A DNA stretch of 64,000 nt from Lithobates sylvaticus (Eukaryota > Chordata > Amphibia > Anura > Ranidae), in NCBI GenBank assembly GCA_028564925.1, contig CM053029.1, forward strand, positions 295,407,168 to 295,471,167, written 5' to 3'. Positions 41,571 to 53,897 of this stretch are shown piece by piece; within the stretch, counting starts at the first letter, position 1; each line of letters starts with the position of its first letter. The position numbers and the translations under genes are program-made. Below the pieces are notes generated by a model. It searched no databases, had not been told where the DNA came from, and saw only the letters and a program-made list of their open reading frames with translations.

Positions 41571-44500
41571 AGAGGTGGGGGGAAACAACAAACCCCTGTT
41601 CACTGCTAGGGCATGTTTTTAACTTCAAACCTTCTGCCTCCAGTCGGAATCCCCTGACTCGTAGGCGTTACCAAACCAAGCAGTGACCTACCACTTCCAG
41701 GTACTGTAACCTGGAAGTAACACAAACCACTCCCATCACGTGGATGGGTCCAGCATGTTTCAAACATGTACCTCTCAGACTTCCAGGTACCCCCTGTTAC
41801 CTGGAAGTAACATAAACCACTCCCATACATAGATGGGTACAGCATGTTTTAAACATGTACCTCTCAGACTTCCAGGTACCCCTGTAACCTGGAAGTAACA
41901 TAAACCACTCCCATCACATGGATGGGTACAGCATGTTTTAAACATGTACCTCTCCGACTTCCGGTACCCCCTGTAACCTGGAAGTAACATAAATCACTCC
42001 CATCACATGGATGGGTACAGCATGCTTTTAAACATGTACCTCTCAGACTTCCAGGTACCCCCTGTAACCTGGAAGTAACATAAACCACTCCATTACATAG
42101 ATGGGTACAGCATGTTTTAAACATGTACCTCTCAGACTTCCAGGTACCCCCTGTAACCTGGAAGTAACATAAACCACTCCCATCACATGGATGGGTACAG
42201 CATGTTTTAAACATGTACCTCTCCGACTTCCACTCACCCCCTGTAACCTGGAAGTAACATAAATCTCTCCCATCACATGGATGGGTTCAGCATGCTTTTA
42301 AACATGTACCTCTCAGATCTCGTCTTCCAGCAACCCTAAGAGCTGTAGCAAGGACCCCATTCCAGCCTAACCCTTCAATAGGGCGGGAGGGTGGGAAACG
42401 CTTCCTCCTCCGCTCTGTGACTGACGTCACTTCCCCTTTCTCCTTCACTATTCCCCCTATGGGCTCCGCCCACCTTCACATCCTCACTATTTTTAAAGCA
42501 TCCTACCTCTTAAAGCTGCAACTGTGCAGTCCAGCACAGTCATGTAGTCCCTACGCTTATTTTCTTTTGTCTTTTTCTCCGGGACTCCCTTGACCTTTGT
42601 AGGACTTGGGCCCAGTGACCTAATACCTTTTGCTCTATGACCTGGCACCACCCTGCAAAACCCCTCTTCAAAAAAGACCCAACTAGGTTTTTGGAGTAAA
42701 TGGCCAGCCGGCCTTATTTTATTAACCAATATAAATTTTCATAAATAACATGTTCACATTACCATGAACTTTCAACTTATTTCAAATGGGTCAGAGGTGG
42801 GGGGAAACAACAAACCCCTGTTCACTGCTAGAGCATGTTTTTAACTTCAAACCTTCTGCCTCCAGTCGGAATCCCCTGACTCGGAGGCGTTACCAAACCA
42901 AGCAGTGACCTACCACTTTTTAACCCTTCCAGGTACTGTAACCTGGAAGTAACACAAACCACTCCCATCACGTGGATGGGTACAGCATGTTTCAAACATG
43001 TACCTCTCAGACTTCCAGGTACCCCCTGTAACCTGGAAGTAACATAAACCACTCCCATACATAGATGGGTACAGCATGTTTTAAACATGTACCTCTCAGA
43101 CTTCCAGGTACCCCTGTAACCTGGAAGTAACATAAACCACTCCCATCACATGGATGGGTACAGCATGTTTTAAACATGTACCTCTCCGACTTCCGGTACC
43201 CCCTGTAACCTGGAAGTAACATAAATCACTCCCATCACATGGATGGGTACAGCATGCTTTTAAACATGTACCTCTCAGATCTCGTCTTCCAGCAACCCTA
43301 AGAGCTGCCACAGCCCGCAAGGGGTAAACCCTTACCCTTGCAGGCGCCACCACACCCACAGACCCCTCTTGGAGTCCCAGGGCCCACAAATCCGTACCGA
43401 CCTCATTTAGGTGTATCCCATCGCTTCGTAAGTACCTCCCCAGATCCACTTCCAACTCCCTGTGGCGTACGGCCACACCCCCATTCTCGATAAAGAACCT
43501 ACTCACTTCTTTTTCAACTTTTATTCTGGCCCTAGACACTTTTTTGTTTTGCCAGACCATGCCCATCTCCCGGTGTACTGTCTATATATCCAACTAAAGA
43601 CCACCATTTTTGGGTACCCAGCTTTTGCCGTAAAAAAGTCACCTTTTTATACCTTATGGAGGTCCATACTGGGTCTAGCTCCCATGACATTACCCCCAAT
43701 CTGTAACAACAGAACCTTAGATGGCCTATACGGTCTGAAGAACCTATGACCTACACCCGGTTCCCGGTTCCCAGTTCCCGCGTGCCCGGGACCTCGTTTC
43801 AACAAACTGGTGGCCAAGTATCACCACCGGGCCCACCTACTGACCTGTGAACTAAAAGATTGACCCTGCAAATGAATAAATAATGAAACATCTTCGCCCG
43901 ACATAACGTGCCATCGCCCCAACGGGCCACCCCTAATAACAGGTGAGGCCAATTTAAACCTGTCCGAGTTGCACCTGACCGATTCTTGGGACATGCCTGC
44001 CCTGGACACTTACGTGGCAGCTTCTATCCAGAAGTAATGGGAGGAAAAATACTCTATTGGTCCAAGCCGGCTGTAGCCAAACATTTAAGAAACACCGCAA
44101 TGAATAGTGAGTTTGAGAGGGATACCCCATCGACATGTATCGAGAATGAACCCTCGACTTTCGAAGAAAGCTGCTACCGCAGTGACGAACAGAGGCTGAA
44201 CCCTGGAATACTCCCACGGGCTGACACGTTTTGCTAACTCGCAAAGCCCCAAAGAACGCTAGTGCAAAGGCCGCCCTGCCTAAAACTTGTTATACCCCGA
44301 GATGAAAACCTGCTCAGCATAGAACCCAAAACCATAGCATGTCAAAAAGAAATCGGGCCTTGGCATGACCCCTCTACGTGAGCCATACCTGGGTGCTCTG
44401 GGAATGCTTGGCATGACCTGGGTGCTCTGGGAATACTACGATACTAGCTTAGCAATCCAACCATTACCTCCATACCTTCGAGTAAGCGTCCTGCTCTCTG

Positions 44501-46935
44501 ATGCTCTGACCCACTTTGCTGTTCCACAGCCAATCGGGACAGGAAAAACCCCACGTTGTTCTGCCTACGTCGCCCAATCCTGGATACTATCCCGCTAAAA
44601 ACGAGACAAAAGTATTGTCTACCCCCAGCAAATGCACAGCATAGATGAAGGATTTCCCTGTAAGCAGCGTAGGACCAAATGTCGTGGGAGCTTACACCCA
44701 TGCCCCAATCTGCTGTCCGCCTGTTCACCGCCTGAACCGCACCCAGATTATCGCAATGGAGGGGGACCTTCGAATTACGAAAGGATCCCCCCCCTCCAAA
44801 TTTCCAGTGCCACCACCATGGGGAATAATTACAACAAAAACGAAATTCTTTCCAGCCCTGCCTAACACCCCCCCCCCCCCCCGCAGGTTACTTTGCTGCG
44901 GACCATGACCTGTAAAGAAGGCCCCAAACCCCATGGACCTGGCCGCATCCGTGTACGGCTCTGGATAGAAATTGCTAATGGGGACCGACATACCGAGATT
45001 GCGTCCATTGAACGACTCTAGGAACTCTTGCCACACGCTCAAATACTCCCTATGCTCCCTATTCAGGAGTGCAAAGTGTGTGGGAGAGCTGGCCGTCGCC
45101 GCCGCTAACCGGCGGCAGAAAAAACAAAACCCTACCCGTAATCATGATGTGGAAAGCAAAGTTCAACTTTACCAATAACAATTGAAATTGCCGTACTGGT
45201 AGTTCCCGTAATACCCTGATCGCCCGCACAACCTACTGCAACTGCCCAACGTTTTTTTTCTTTTTTTTTTAACCGACAGTCTGTGCTGCAGCTGCATCTA
45301 CATGCCCAAAATTATCACAGTGGTCTACGGTCCCTAAGTCTTACCCGGAGACCATGGAACCTCGAAACGCTCCGCAAGATGTTGTAACGTCCCCAGGAGG
45401 ACTGCATGGATGTTAGAACCCGCCGGGCAACACCTAAAAATTAATCCAGGTAATGGATGACGAGTTGATGCCAGACCCGTCCCGAACCGCCTACTCCCAG
45501 ACGAAGCAAACAGGCTCAAACAATGCACAAGAGATGTAGCAGCCCATCGGCAGGTGCCGATCCCCGTAAAAACCCCACTCAAGTACAACCCAACAGCAGA
45601 AAGCCGTCCGGGTGTACGGGCAGAAAGCCGTTTCAATATCCGCTTTTGCCATTTGCCCCCCGCGCGTAACACCTGGCCCAGGCAACCGCCGCCTCGAAGG
45701 ACGTATACTTCACCGCCACCCCTCGGGAGAAATTGAATCGTTCACCGACCCACCCTTAGGAAACAAAAGGTGAGGGATCAACCGGACCTGTTGGGTTCCT
45801 TTCTGGGGACGACCCCCAGTGGGGATACCTCCCAAGTCCGGCAGCGGTACTTCCTAAACTTCGGTACTTCGGTACTTCCGCCCCGAGGCGACCTATTTCC
45901 CAAATATTTTGAAACTACCTCTGGTTGAGGTGGGGCCAAACTAAAATTCTTAGCCACTGGGGGGGGGGGGGGAACTGTAGTTAATGTGCCGAGGGTTTTT
46001 GAACCCGGCAGTAAACCCGCTTCCAGCAGCTGCGCTGCCGACCGGTCGGGGGCTCTACAGGAGGAAAAACGCATCCTATCCACCCACACTGTCGTCCCTC
46101 TTACTTGCAGCATCAGCATCCCCGGGCCGTCCCCTTGTCTTTCACCTCAAACTTTAAATGTCCCACCAACGGTCCCTCGAAGCATCTGTAACCTCACTCT
46201 TCGTGGAGTCTGCCAACCTGACGGAATACGCCTTCTTGTCACCCGCCTTACTCTAGCTCTCTGCGGCAGCCGCATCGCTTGTGCCACTAGCCAACTCACC
46301 AGAGGTGACCACCGCTTCTGTCGTCGCCGCGGACACTGCTCCTTCGTCCCTGTTGACTACCTTTGCCGGTCTGGCCACTAGATTTTGTGCCCATCCTGAG
46401 CTGGACTACCCGCCACTGCTGGTACAAAAGCTGCACCAATCCTTCCAACCCTACCAGTAAACCACCTGCCCCCAACAAGCCTGGCAGTGCGCCAGTATCA
46501 GAGGAGGCCGGGGGGTGTATGTCTACCCCCCCCCCCGCTATTTGCTCCCCCCCTACCACCGATGTCCCTGCCTGCCTGTTCGGAGCCAACAAAGTATGTA
46601 GTAGTGAGGAAAAATAGTAAAAGAAGCATGAACTCACCAGGCTGCCCAGGCTGGGCCCGTCAGCCGCCGGCACCGGACCCACCGTTGCTGTCTGGCCAAG
46701 ATCATCACCCCCATCGGACTCCGTCACCTCCCCTCGGATCTGTCACCGCCGGCCATGGATTGTGCTGTCACCATCCGATTCGCTGCAAGGACCAACTCCG
46801 CTTACCTTGGATCTGCCGTGTTGCGTTCTCGGAGTTCTCAGCCCTGGTCCGTCCGAACTGCTCTGCCGCCTCGGTGACGCACAGCTGTGCCTGTCAACCC
46901 GCCGGCTTTATCCCCACTAGAGAGGCCAGAGACAG
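41571..46935 (-). mobile_element. Ngaro-like tyrosine-recombinase retrotransposon, fossil, broken
   Basis: Fossil element of about 5.4 kb on the minus strand inside the LINE. Parts in order along the minus strand: a gag-like Pro/Gly-rich region (about 46750-46200), reverse transcriptase (about 45700-45330, with KADIETAFCPY and LPMGCYISCALFE), an RNase H-like piece (about 45000-44900, YTDAARSMGFGAFF), a degraded recombinase-like region (about 44730-43900), and an SGNH hydrolase-like piece (about 43560-43360, YLRSDGIHLNEVGTDLWALG). At its 3' side are direct repeats that start AGAGGTGGGGGGAAAC (41571 and 42793), each followed by iterations of about 117 bp with TGTAACCTGGAAGTAACA. Split direct repeats and the hydrolase fit Ngaro. 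It is heavily broken (more than ten breaks) and looks older than the DIRS and LTR copies. Confidence 0.75.
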
Positions 46936-46997
46936 CACGACTAAGGTACTGAATTTGATTCACATAGCTACCCAATCCCACATTCCAGGTACTGAAT

Positions 46998-49540
46998 TTG
47001 ATTCACATAGCTACCCAATCCCACATTCCATCGGTATTTGTAAACACTGACGCAGAAAAGGCGTTCGACCGCGTCAACTGGCAATATATGTTTTCTGTCC
47101 TAAGATACGTCAGTTTAGGGGACATCATGATTCAATGGATCACCCAGATTTATTCGACCCCTACTGCTCAGGTCAAAACCAATGGCATCCTCTCTGACCC
47201 TTTTCAGATAATGAATGGCACTAGGCAAGGCTGCCCATTGTCGCCCCTTCTATTTGCCTTATCCCTACAGCCATTCCTGTGTAAAGTTAGAATGAACCCG
47301 GACATAGAGGGCCTCAAAATGGGAGACACTCAATACATAGTCTCTGCATATGCAGACGATCTACTTTTCTCATTAGCGAACCCATCTATCTCACTCCCGA
47401 ACCTTCTCCGAGAATTTGACACATATGGGAAAATATCCAACTTAAAGATCAATTATAGCAAATCAGAAGCTATGGGGGTTGAGGTGCCGACTACTCCTAT
47501 GTCAACACTTCAATCCAGCTTCAATTTCACACGAACAACTACTGCACTGAGGTATCTGTGTACCTGTATTCCAGCCGACTTATCCCGCACCTTTGACCTG
47601 AATTTTCCACCCCTACTGATTAAAACCCAGACCCTATTAGACACATGGCATAGAGGCCTCCACTTTTGGTTTGGTAGATGTAATCTGATTAAGATGTGCA
47701 TTCTACCCAAATTTTTATACCTGCTGCAGACACTCCCAATTTCGATACCATCATCATTCTTCAGACAAGTACATGCTCAATTTATCATATTTATCTGGGC
47801 AAACAAAAAACCCCGCTTATCCCGTAACCTTCTATCTCTCCCCAAGCTCAATGGGGGCCTGGCGGTCCCCGATGTGAGAAAATATTACCAGGCCGCCCAT
47901 CTGGGGAGAGTCATTGATTGGTGTCAACATTGGGATTCTAAACTGTGGACATGGCTAGAACAGGGACAAACTACAATACTACTACTACTAACAGGAGCGA
48001 ACTGGTGCTATGACCACTTGCCATCACGACTGAAGAAGCACCCATTAATAGGCACAACACTCCGCATAGGCTTGCAAGCTTGTTTCAAACACTCACTATC
48101 CTCACCTAACTCACCGCTGTTCCCCATTATTGGTAACCCACAGTTCCCTCCCGAACTAGAATCCCTAGTCGGAGATATAATGCGCACAGCTAATCGCACA
48201 AGAGCACAACATTTTCTGGTGAATGGAGAATGGCTCTCATTAGAGACATTAAGAAGCGACACAGGTCCCTACAGGCTACCTTTTTGGTCTGCTCTCCAAC
48301 TGAGACACTTCCTCACGTCAATACCTGATCCGCACCATTTTAATACACAACTAACGACATTTGAGGAATACTGCACAACAGAGGATAGTCTTCCAAAGGT
48401 TCTATCATAAATGTATACCCTCCTGGACTCTTCTACGGGAGACAGCACCTTGAATTGTATAAGTAAATGGGAAAGGGACCTAGATTGTACCTTCTCAGGG
48501 GAACAGGTTCAACATATCATCAGATTCGCTTTAGAATCCTCTATCTGTACCAATTATAAGCTGTTAATAAGATGGTACTACACCCCAAAGGCCTTACATA
48601 TCTGTTACCCGGGTACTTCCGACCTTTGTTGGAGGTGCCGGGCGACAGAGGTATGCTATTGCATGTGTTTTGGTCGTGTCCAAAATTGTCTTCATTCTGG
48701 TGCACCATCAGAACAACAATTCAGAAATTCAGGGAATACACGGTCCGGCCTTGATCCGGCCTTCTTTTTATTACATGTCTCTAACATACCAACAAATTCA
48801 TACAACAAATCAATTATACGTCACCTGTTAACTGCTGCAAAGGCCTGTATCCCACTCTGAAATACAAAAATAGAACATACCATAGCTCAACTCACCAACC
48901 AGTCTGCCACCTGACCAAATTAACCTGTCCAACAGACTGCGTTAAAAACAGGGGTTTAGATAGCACGCATTTGCAAACGCATGCATAAGCGTTGACGGCA
49001 CCCTGTGTATGCTTTCAGTCCTAACGCTAACTAATTTATAAGCGTCTCCACAATGGAAGCACATGCATTAAATGGATAGATGAGGGGCAGGTGGCCTGGA
49101 GGAAGCCCAACCCCCCTTAAAGGACCAGGAGCACACTGGACACCCAGCAAGAGCACAGTGGCAGCAAAGGTGTACAGTGTGGCCCCGGACCATATTTTAC
49201 ACCAGTAACAAACCAAAAGGCCCCTGCCCCCACCTATAACTGGCCTTCACAGCAAGGAGCACATGGAAGGACAAACGCATGAAAGACAAAAACAGAACAT
49301 ACCATAGCTCAACTCACCAACCAGTCTGCCAACTGACCAAATTAACCTGTCCAACAGTCTGCGTTAAAAACAGGGGTTTAGTTAGCACGCACGCAGTGGC
49401 ACACTGGCTCCAAAGAGTGGAAGATATCAGTAAAATGGAAGATTTGGTGCTCACTGCAAAGCACCAACAGGAAATATACACCAAGACATGGGTGATATGG
49501 AAACAATTTATCTTTTCCTTTAGAAGGAATAGCCCTTAGA
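46998..49540 (+). pseudogene. LINE ORF2 reverse transcriptase and C-terminus, pseudogene
   Basis: A 470-codon open stretch (46998-48410) holds RT motifs: TDAEKAFDRVNW, GTRQGCPLSPLLFALSLQPF and SAYADDLLF, with catalytic Asp residues present. It continues through the thumb and connection (PKFLYLLQTLPI, FIWANKKPRLS) typical of L1/Tx1 clades. After a stop, another frame (48411-48860) carries WRCRATE and the CFGRVQN region, and the last part (49385-49540) reads WLQRVEDISKMEDLVLTAKH. A foreign or duplicated segment (48870-49380) and several frame changes break it. The endonuclease and ORF1 are absent. Confidence 0.85.
48870..49380. repeat. Direct repeat within the LINE, about 75 bp each, 420 bp apart
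   Basis: AACATACCATAGCTCAACTC, CTGACCAAATTAACCTGTCC and GTTAAAAACAGGGGTTTAG occur at 48873-48962 and again at 49288-49382. The block between is not LINE-coding. It could be a small insertion with a tandem copy of one edge, or a duplication. Confidence 0.7.
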
Positions 49541-50951
49541 GCTTCCCAATAGAATAAGTCCAAACGTGGAAACCGCCCTGAATCAACCAGGGTCCTATTA
49601 AGCTCTGTCCCACCAACTCTCCCTCCTGTCTTTCCCTTCCCTCCCCACTCTTATTCCCCTCATCTAATTGTAACTTATTTTCTATGTTTTCTAAGACATT
49701 CATAAGTTTAAGAACAAAAATGGAGAGCAAGAAAGAATGAGAGAGGAAGTGTGGGAACCTTTCGGTTCCCTACCCCACCTATCCCATAAAGAGGAGAATG
49801 GTACAATGTTGAAAAGTTTTATGATTGAACGCCAAGTTAAAAATGTTCCAAATTTATAACATAAATGTAAATTGATACACCTCTGTGATCTTGTTTCCTC
49901 CCCTTCTCTCCAATATTTTGTTGTTGTTATGAAGATGTGATATGTTTTATTGCAGTACCTTGCCGACCTTGGGCGTTAATAAAATCATATTTAAAAAAAA
50001 AAAAACTAACCAGCATCACCCGTAACACCAATATGGTGATCACTGGTGACAGGGGGTGAAAGGGTTAACTAGGGGGCAATTAGGGGGTTAAACCTTTATT
50101 CAGCAATATATGGCGGGTACCCTGACGCTATAAAAACCTGACGGTGACAGTAACTAGCTAACTGGCTAACTAGCATCACCCGTGACACTAAATACATTGA
50201 TCAGAAAATAGATCTGTATACTATATTAGTGACACTGGTGATGGGGTGAAAGGATTAACTGGGGGTGAGCAAGGGGTTAAATCTTTATTAGGGGGTTTAG
50301 TGGGTCCCTATACCTATCTGGGGCTACTACTAAGTACCCTAAAACTGATTATTGTCACAAATGACACCAGTACAGTGATCAAAGAAAAATATGAACACTG
50401 CACTGGGTGATACTGTGACAGAGAGTGAAGGGGTTAACTGGGGGGGGGGGGGGGCGATCAGGAGGTGATCAGGGGTGACAAGTGTACCTATGTGTACTGG
50501 GTCAGTGTAGTGTTGGTGCAACTTACTGTGAGATGTCCTCTCTCTGGAATGGAAAAGAGTTCCACGAGGGGAGATGACATCACTTTCCCTGCCTGTGTTT
50601 ACACTTACAGGCAGGGGAAGGATTTCATTTGCCAGAACCGATCACCAGGTCCAGGCCAGAAATCATTGGCCTGGGCCTGGAGATTGTTCAGTTCTGAAGG
50701 GAATTTGAGCGCTGCGACCGCCGTATAGCTACAACGCTTTGCCCAGCCAAGCCAACCTGCCGCAGTATAACTGCGGCGGATGGTCCAGAACTGGTTAAAG
50801 ACTGATCTGACTTACTTGAACTTCCAATGTTTGGACCTTTACTATTGTGCTAATTGCCTTCCCCTGCATAACCAGAGGCTGTCATGACAAGTGCGGCTGC
50901 CCCTATTTGCATGACATTTGTCACAAACAATGATAGTGAGTGACTAATTAA

Positions 50952-51538
50952 AGCTGAATTCCAGGAATGGCTATTTGTGAATAATTATATTGGTCCAGCT
51001 TGGAGCAATGTAAGTATGTATATGTAATTTCTGTGGGATCCCCATGGAAGCTAATAATCACTGTAGTAGACACCGCTGCAATTGTGATTGCTGATCACTT
51101 CCTGGTCTAGTGCTGAGCGGCTGCCCTACTGTTTAAGCCAGTCATACATGAACTGAAATTCGGCCGGTTCAGCAGGAACCGGCCATGATTCAATCCATGT
51201 ATGGGCAGGCTGATTGTACTGAAGTCAATTCATCTATTGACTTCGGTACAAACAGCCTGTCAGATTTTTGAAAAGCGATTACTGCCAGTGGCTATAGATG
51301 CTAGCAGTAGTCATTGTGTACAGCCACCTGAGAAAGCTCCCCCATTGCTGGCAACATACAATAGTGCTGTAGGAGGCACTGCCCTATCAACACCTATGGC
51401 TTGCCTAAGTGAACAGAGGAGGTCACAGCAGATCACTTGCTTGGCATGGATACTATTCTACTATTTTCTCAACAAATGCAAATCATCCAAGCTGGACCAA
51501 TGTAACAATGCAAAAATAGCCATACCTGGAACTCGGCT
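50952..51538. mobile_element. TTAA-type MITE (T2/Kolobok-like), 587 bp
   Basis: Flanked by TTAA (50948-50951 and 51539-51542). Ends AGCTGAATTCCAGGAATGGC and GCCATACCTGGAACTCGGCT are inverted, with inner arms TTGGTCCAGCTTGG and CCAAGCTGGACCAA. A further foldback, TTCGGCCGGTTC and GAACCGGCC, lies near 51148-51184. Confidence 0.8.
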
Positions 51539-51542
51539 TTAA

Positions 51543-52505
51543 CTTTGCATTGGTGTCCAGGGAAAAACTTTAAGGTTTATTCCTGAACAGCAATGCAAAA
51601 TTAGTTTTGTCAAGAGCACCAATGGAAAGTTGGAGTTTTGCAATGAGCATTAATGAAAAGATAGTGTTACCACTGAGCATCGATGCAAATTCAATGCTTT
51701 AGTGACTCTGACTTTGATATTTAGGACATGGACAAAACCACTGGTCCCAATTTGATAGCCAAGCAACCGCAAGGCTGTCAAATTGGGACCAGCAACTGTG
51801 GCTATGCAGCCACTGCATCTCAATAGACATGAATGGGACTGCCTGCACTGAACACCTGTGCACCCCCTGTTGGTAAAGCTGGCGCTTCGCATGGGTGTAC
51901 ACCTAGATACCATTATTCAAACGGCTTTGGGTGCAGGCACCGGAATAGCAAATCAAGGAAACAGGAATTGAAAACCTTGCAGCTTCACAGCCGGTTTCCT
52001 ACTGCACATGTGCAAGCTGCACTGTGCCTTGTGAATGGTCCCATAGTCTTCTAGGACCTGTGATAGGTCCCAGAAGACTGCGGGGGAAGGAAGGCCCAAA
52101 TTCTGGCTCAGATCGCTGCAGTGATCTAAGCCAAAGTGGGAGCGGGTACCTGTCAAAACCAGGTACCTGTTCACCCCTCTTCCTAAAAAGTGGCAAATGT
52201 GGCAGTGGAGCAAACAAGTGGAGCTTCCCCTTTTTGGGTGGAGCTCCGCTTTAATCTGCCAGTTAAAATAAAGATTTACAAGATCAATTTTTAAAATCAG
52301 CAAAACCTGTGTACTGTGTTCCAAAAAAAATAATCGAAATCTTCTTTATGTATTTTACTGATTACTGAGGAGATATCTGCAAAAAGTAAGGAGCAATTAG
52401 AAATAATATGTCACTGTTCTCACTAGTGATAGCTGTTTACCAGCAGAAACACGCTCAATTCCATAGCTACGCTCAAAACTGGCTTCTCCTGCACATGTAC
52501 AACCC
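51543..52505. other. Intron with repeat fragments
   Basis: A hairpin pairs GGTCCCAATTTGATAGCC with GTCAAATTGGGACC (51744-51790). The stretch 51960-52255 ends GTGGAGCTCCGCTTTAA and reads like the end of a TTAA-type frog MITE; its left end is not found. No gene is seen. Confidence 0.5.
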
Positions 52506-52567
52506 GGGTGACGGCAATCACAGTCCGCCTCCACTCTTCATTGAAAATAGGAAAAAAATCAGCTGCA

Positions 52568-52815
52568 CTCCAATTGGCTCTTCTTGCAGTATTTTTAATA
52601 ATTAGTGTATTGACTGCATACAGTAATGTATCCAACCCAAAACAGCCTTGCTTGGTGTGTTTTACCACTCCTGGCTTGCTCACAAGGATAGAGGACTTGT
52701 TAACAAGACAGAAGTGGTGAAACGTGTCAAGTAAGGTTGGTTTTGGTTAGATACATTACTGTATGCAGTCAACACACATATTATTAAAAATACTACAAAT
52801 TGGAGTAATTGGAGT
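52568..52815. mobile_element. Foldback MITE, about 250 bp, source of an inverted copy
   Basis: Left ACTCCAATTGG, then TTGACTGCATACAGTAATGT, pairs with right ACATTACTGTATGCAGTCAA and AATTGGAGT. Inner arms GTTTTACCACTCCTGGCTTG and the GTGGTGAAACG segment also pair in part. The same sequence reappears, inverted, at 56707-57020. Confidence 0.75.
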
Positions 52816-53811
52816 GCGGCAGATTTTTTCTTATTTTCAATGAGTAAAAAAGCTGTTTACCAGTGGTATCTATGCTCTGCACATCAAAGTGTATGTCTGG
52901 GTAAAATATAAAACATCAAGTACAGCTCCTGAATATTTGCTCATTTACAATATATAAAGCTGCAAGTACAAAAAAAATACCTGTTGACCCTGCCAGAAAT
53001 TCAGGTTGTTTATAACTACCTGCTTGGGTTGACAACACAGAAGGGATAATTTACTGAAGGTAAATAGGCTGTTCACTTTGCAGCGGAATATTTTCTCAGT
53101 TTAGTGAATATGGTGAAAATTCTGTTTGCGAAGAATACCCAATCACATGCAGAAAAAAAAAAAAAAAAAAAAACAGCATTTTTGTTTGTACATGTTTGGA
53201 TGATGGAAGTCTTTCTACTAAAGTCTGTTTAGAAAGCTAAGGAGAAATTCAAAAATGCAAAAAACAATGGTTTTGCAAAGAGCAGCACAGCTTCTCTCCT
53301 CCTTTTCTTGGGTCCTCCGGCAGCACTCCTGGCTCCCCCCCCCTGCTGAATGGCCTACATAACAATTCACATATGCAGGCTCACATAGACACAGAGCATG
53401 GCTCTACATCACCCTCCAGCTCCTTCCTCACTGGCTGTGATTGACCAGCAGGGGGAGCCAATGGCTTCTGCTGCTGTCTCTGAGCCTATGAGGAGGGAGA
53501 GAGCCAAGAGAGCCCCTGCTCTTGTGCAAATCGCTGGATCACGATCAGGCTCAGGTATGCATAACCCCTTGGAGAGAGTGCCTCCCAGCCCTTTTTAGTC
53601 ACATGATCAGAAAGCTCTCAATCGCAAGAAGCGATTGGAAGCTTTATATTAGCAGGCGGTAACTGCCAGGAGCGTGCAGGGCATAGCTATATGTGCACTA
53701 ATGCATGCAAATATGTGGCCGCTTGGTGCCAAGAGGCTGCATATTTGCATGCCGCTGGCACCAAGAGGTTAAAGGAGGGGGGAGCTGCACTCAGGTTTTT
53801 TAGCTTAATGC
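52816..53811. other. Intron upstream of exon 2, no gene
   Basis: A long A run lies at 53153-53173. The segment 53280-53580, with CAGCACTCCTGGCTCC and TGATTGACCAGCAGGGGGAG, looks like a dispersed repeat. The piece 53110-53198 is present, inverted, at 56629-56706. Confidence 0.45.
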
Positions 53812-53897
53812 AGAGAATGCAATCTTTAGACTTTAATTCAATTAGGTAGTTTTGTCCAATATACCAATTATAACTTGTTGATCTTTTTCCATTGCAG

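Larger units (their letters stand above)
41524..50004 (+). mobile_element. 5'-truncated L1/Tx1-type LINE, split by an Ngaro element
   Basis: A short piece at 41524-41570 reads SLRADIAIIPKEGK, the stretch just before the reverse transcriptase fingers in L1-like ORF2. The LINE resumes near 46940, runs through RT and the C-terminus, and ends with AATAAAATC and poly-A at 49990-50004. P1 sequence rejoins on the far side at ACTAACCAGC, and ACTAAC is present on both sides, as expected of a target duplication. About 100 codons between the two pieces are missing. Confidence 0.75.
28714..50794 (-). mobile_element. piggyBac-like element P1, swollen by nested insertions
   Basis: The left end CCACTTCAGCCCCGG follows TTAA (28710-28713). 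The right end GGTCCAGAACTGG precedes TTAA (50795-50798). Without inserts it is about 6.8 kb: 28714-30031, 36811-41523 and 50005-50794. It carries a minus-strand transposase pseudogene (39090-41006). Its left part holds several copies of a segment with GGAAAGTAGACACCCCAAGC (29205, 29475 and others). Its right part has GTTAACTAGGGG- and AGGGGGTTAAACC-type iterations. The Tigger element and the LINE each interrupt it, and the flanks match P0 or P2 across the gaps. Confidence 0.75.

Noticed and set aside
44860-44882. Poly-C/G runs as regulatory quadruplex sites
   Set aside because: They lie in a decayed Ngaro element and vary like simple slippage runs.
46998-48410. The 470-codon open frame as a host gene
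   Set aside because: It is the reverse transcriptase of an L1/Tx1 LINE, with a poly-A end downstream.
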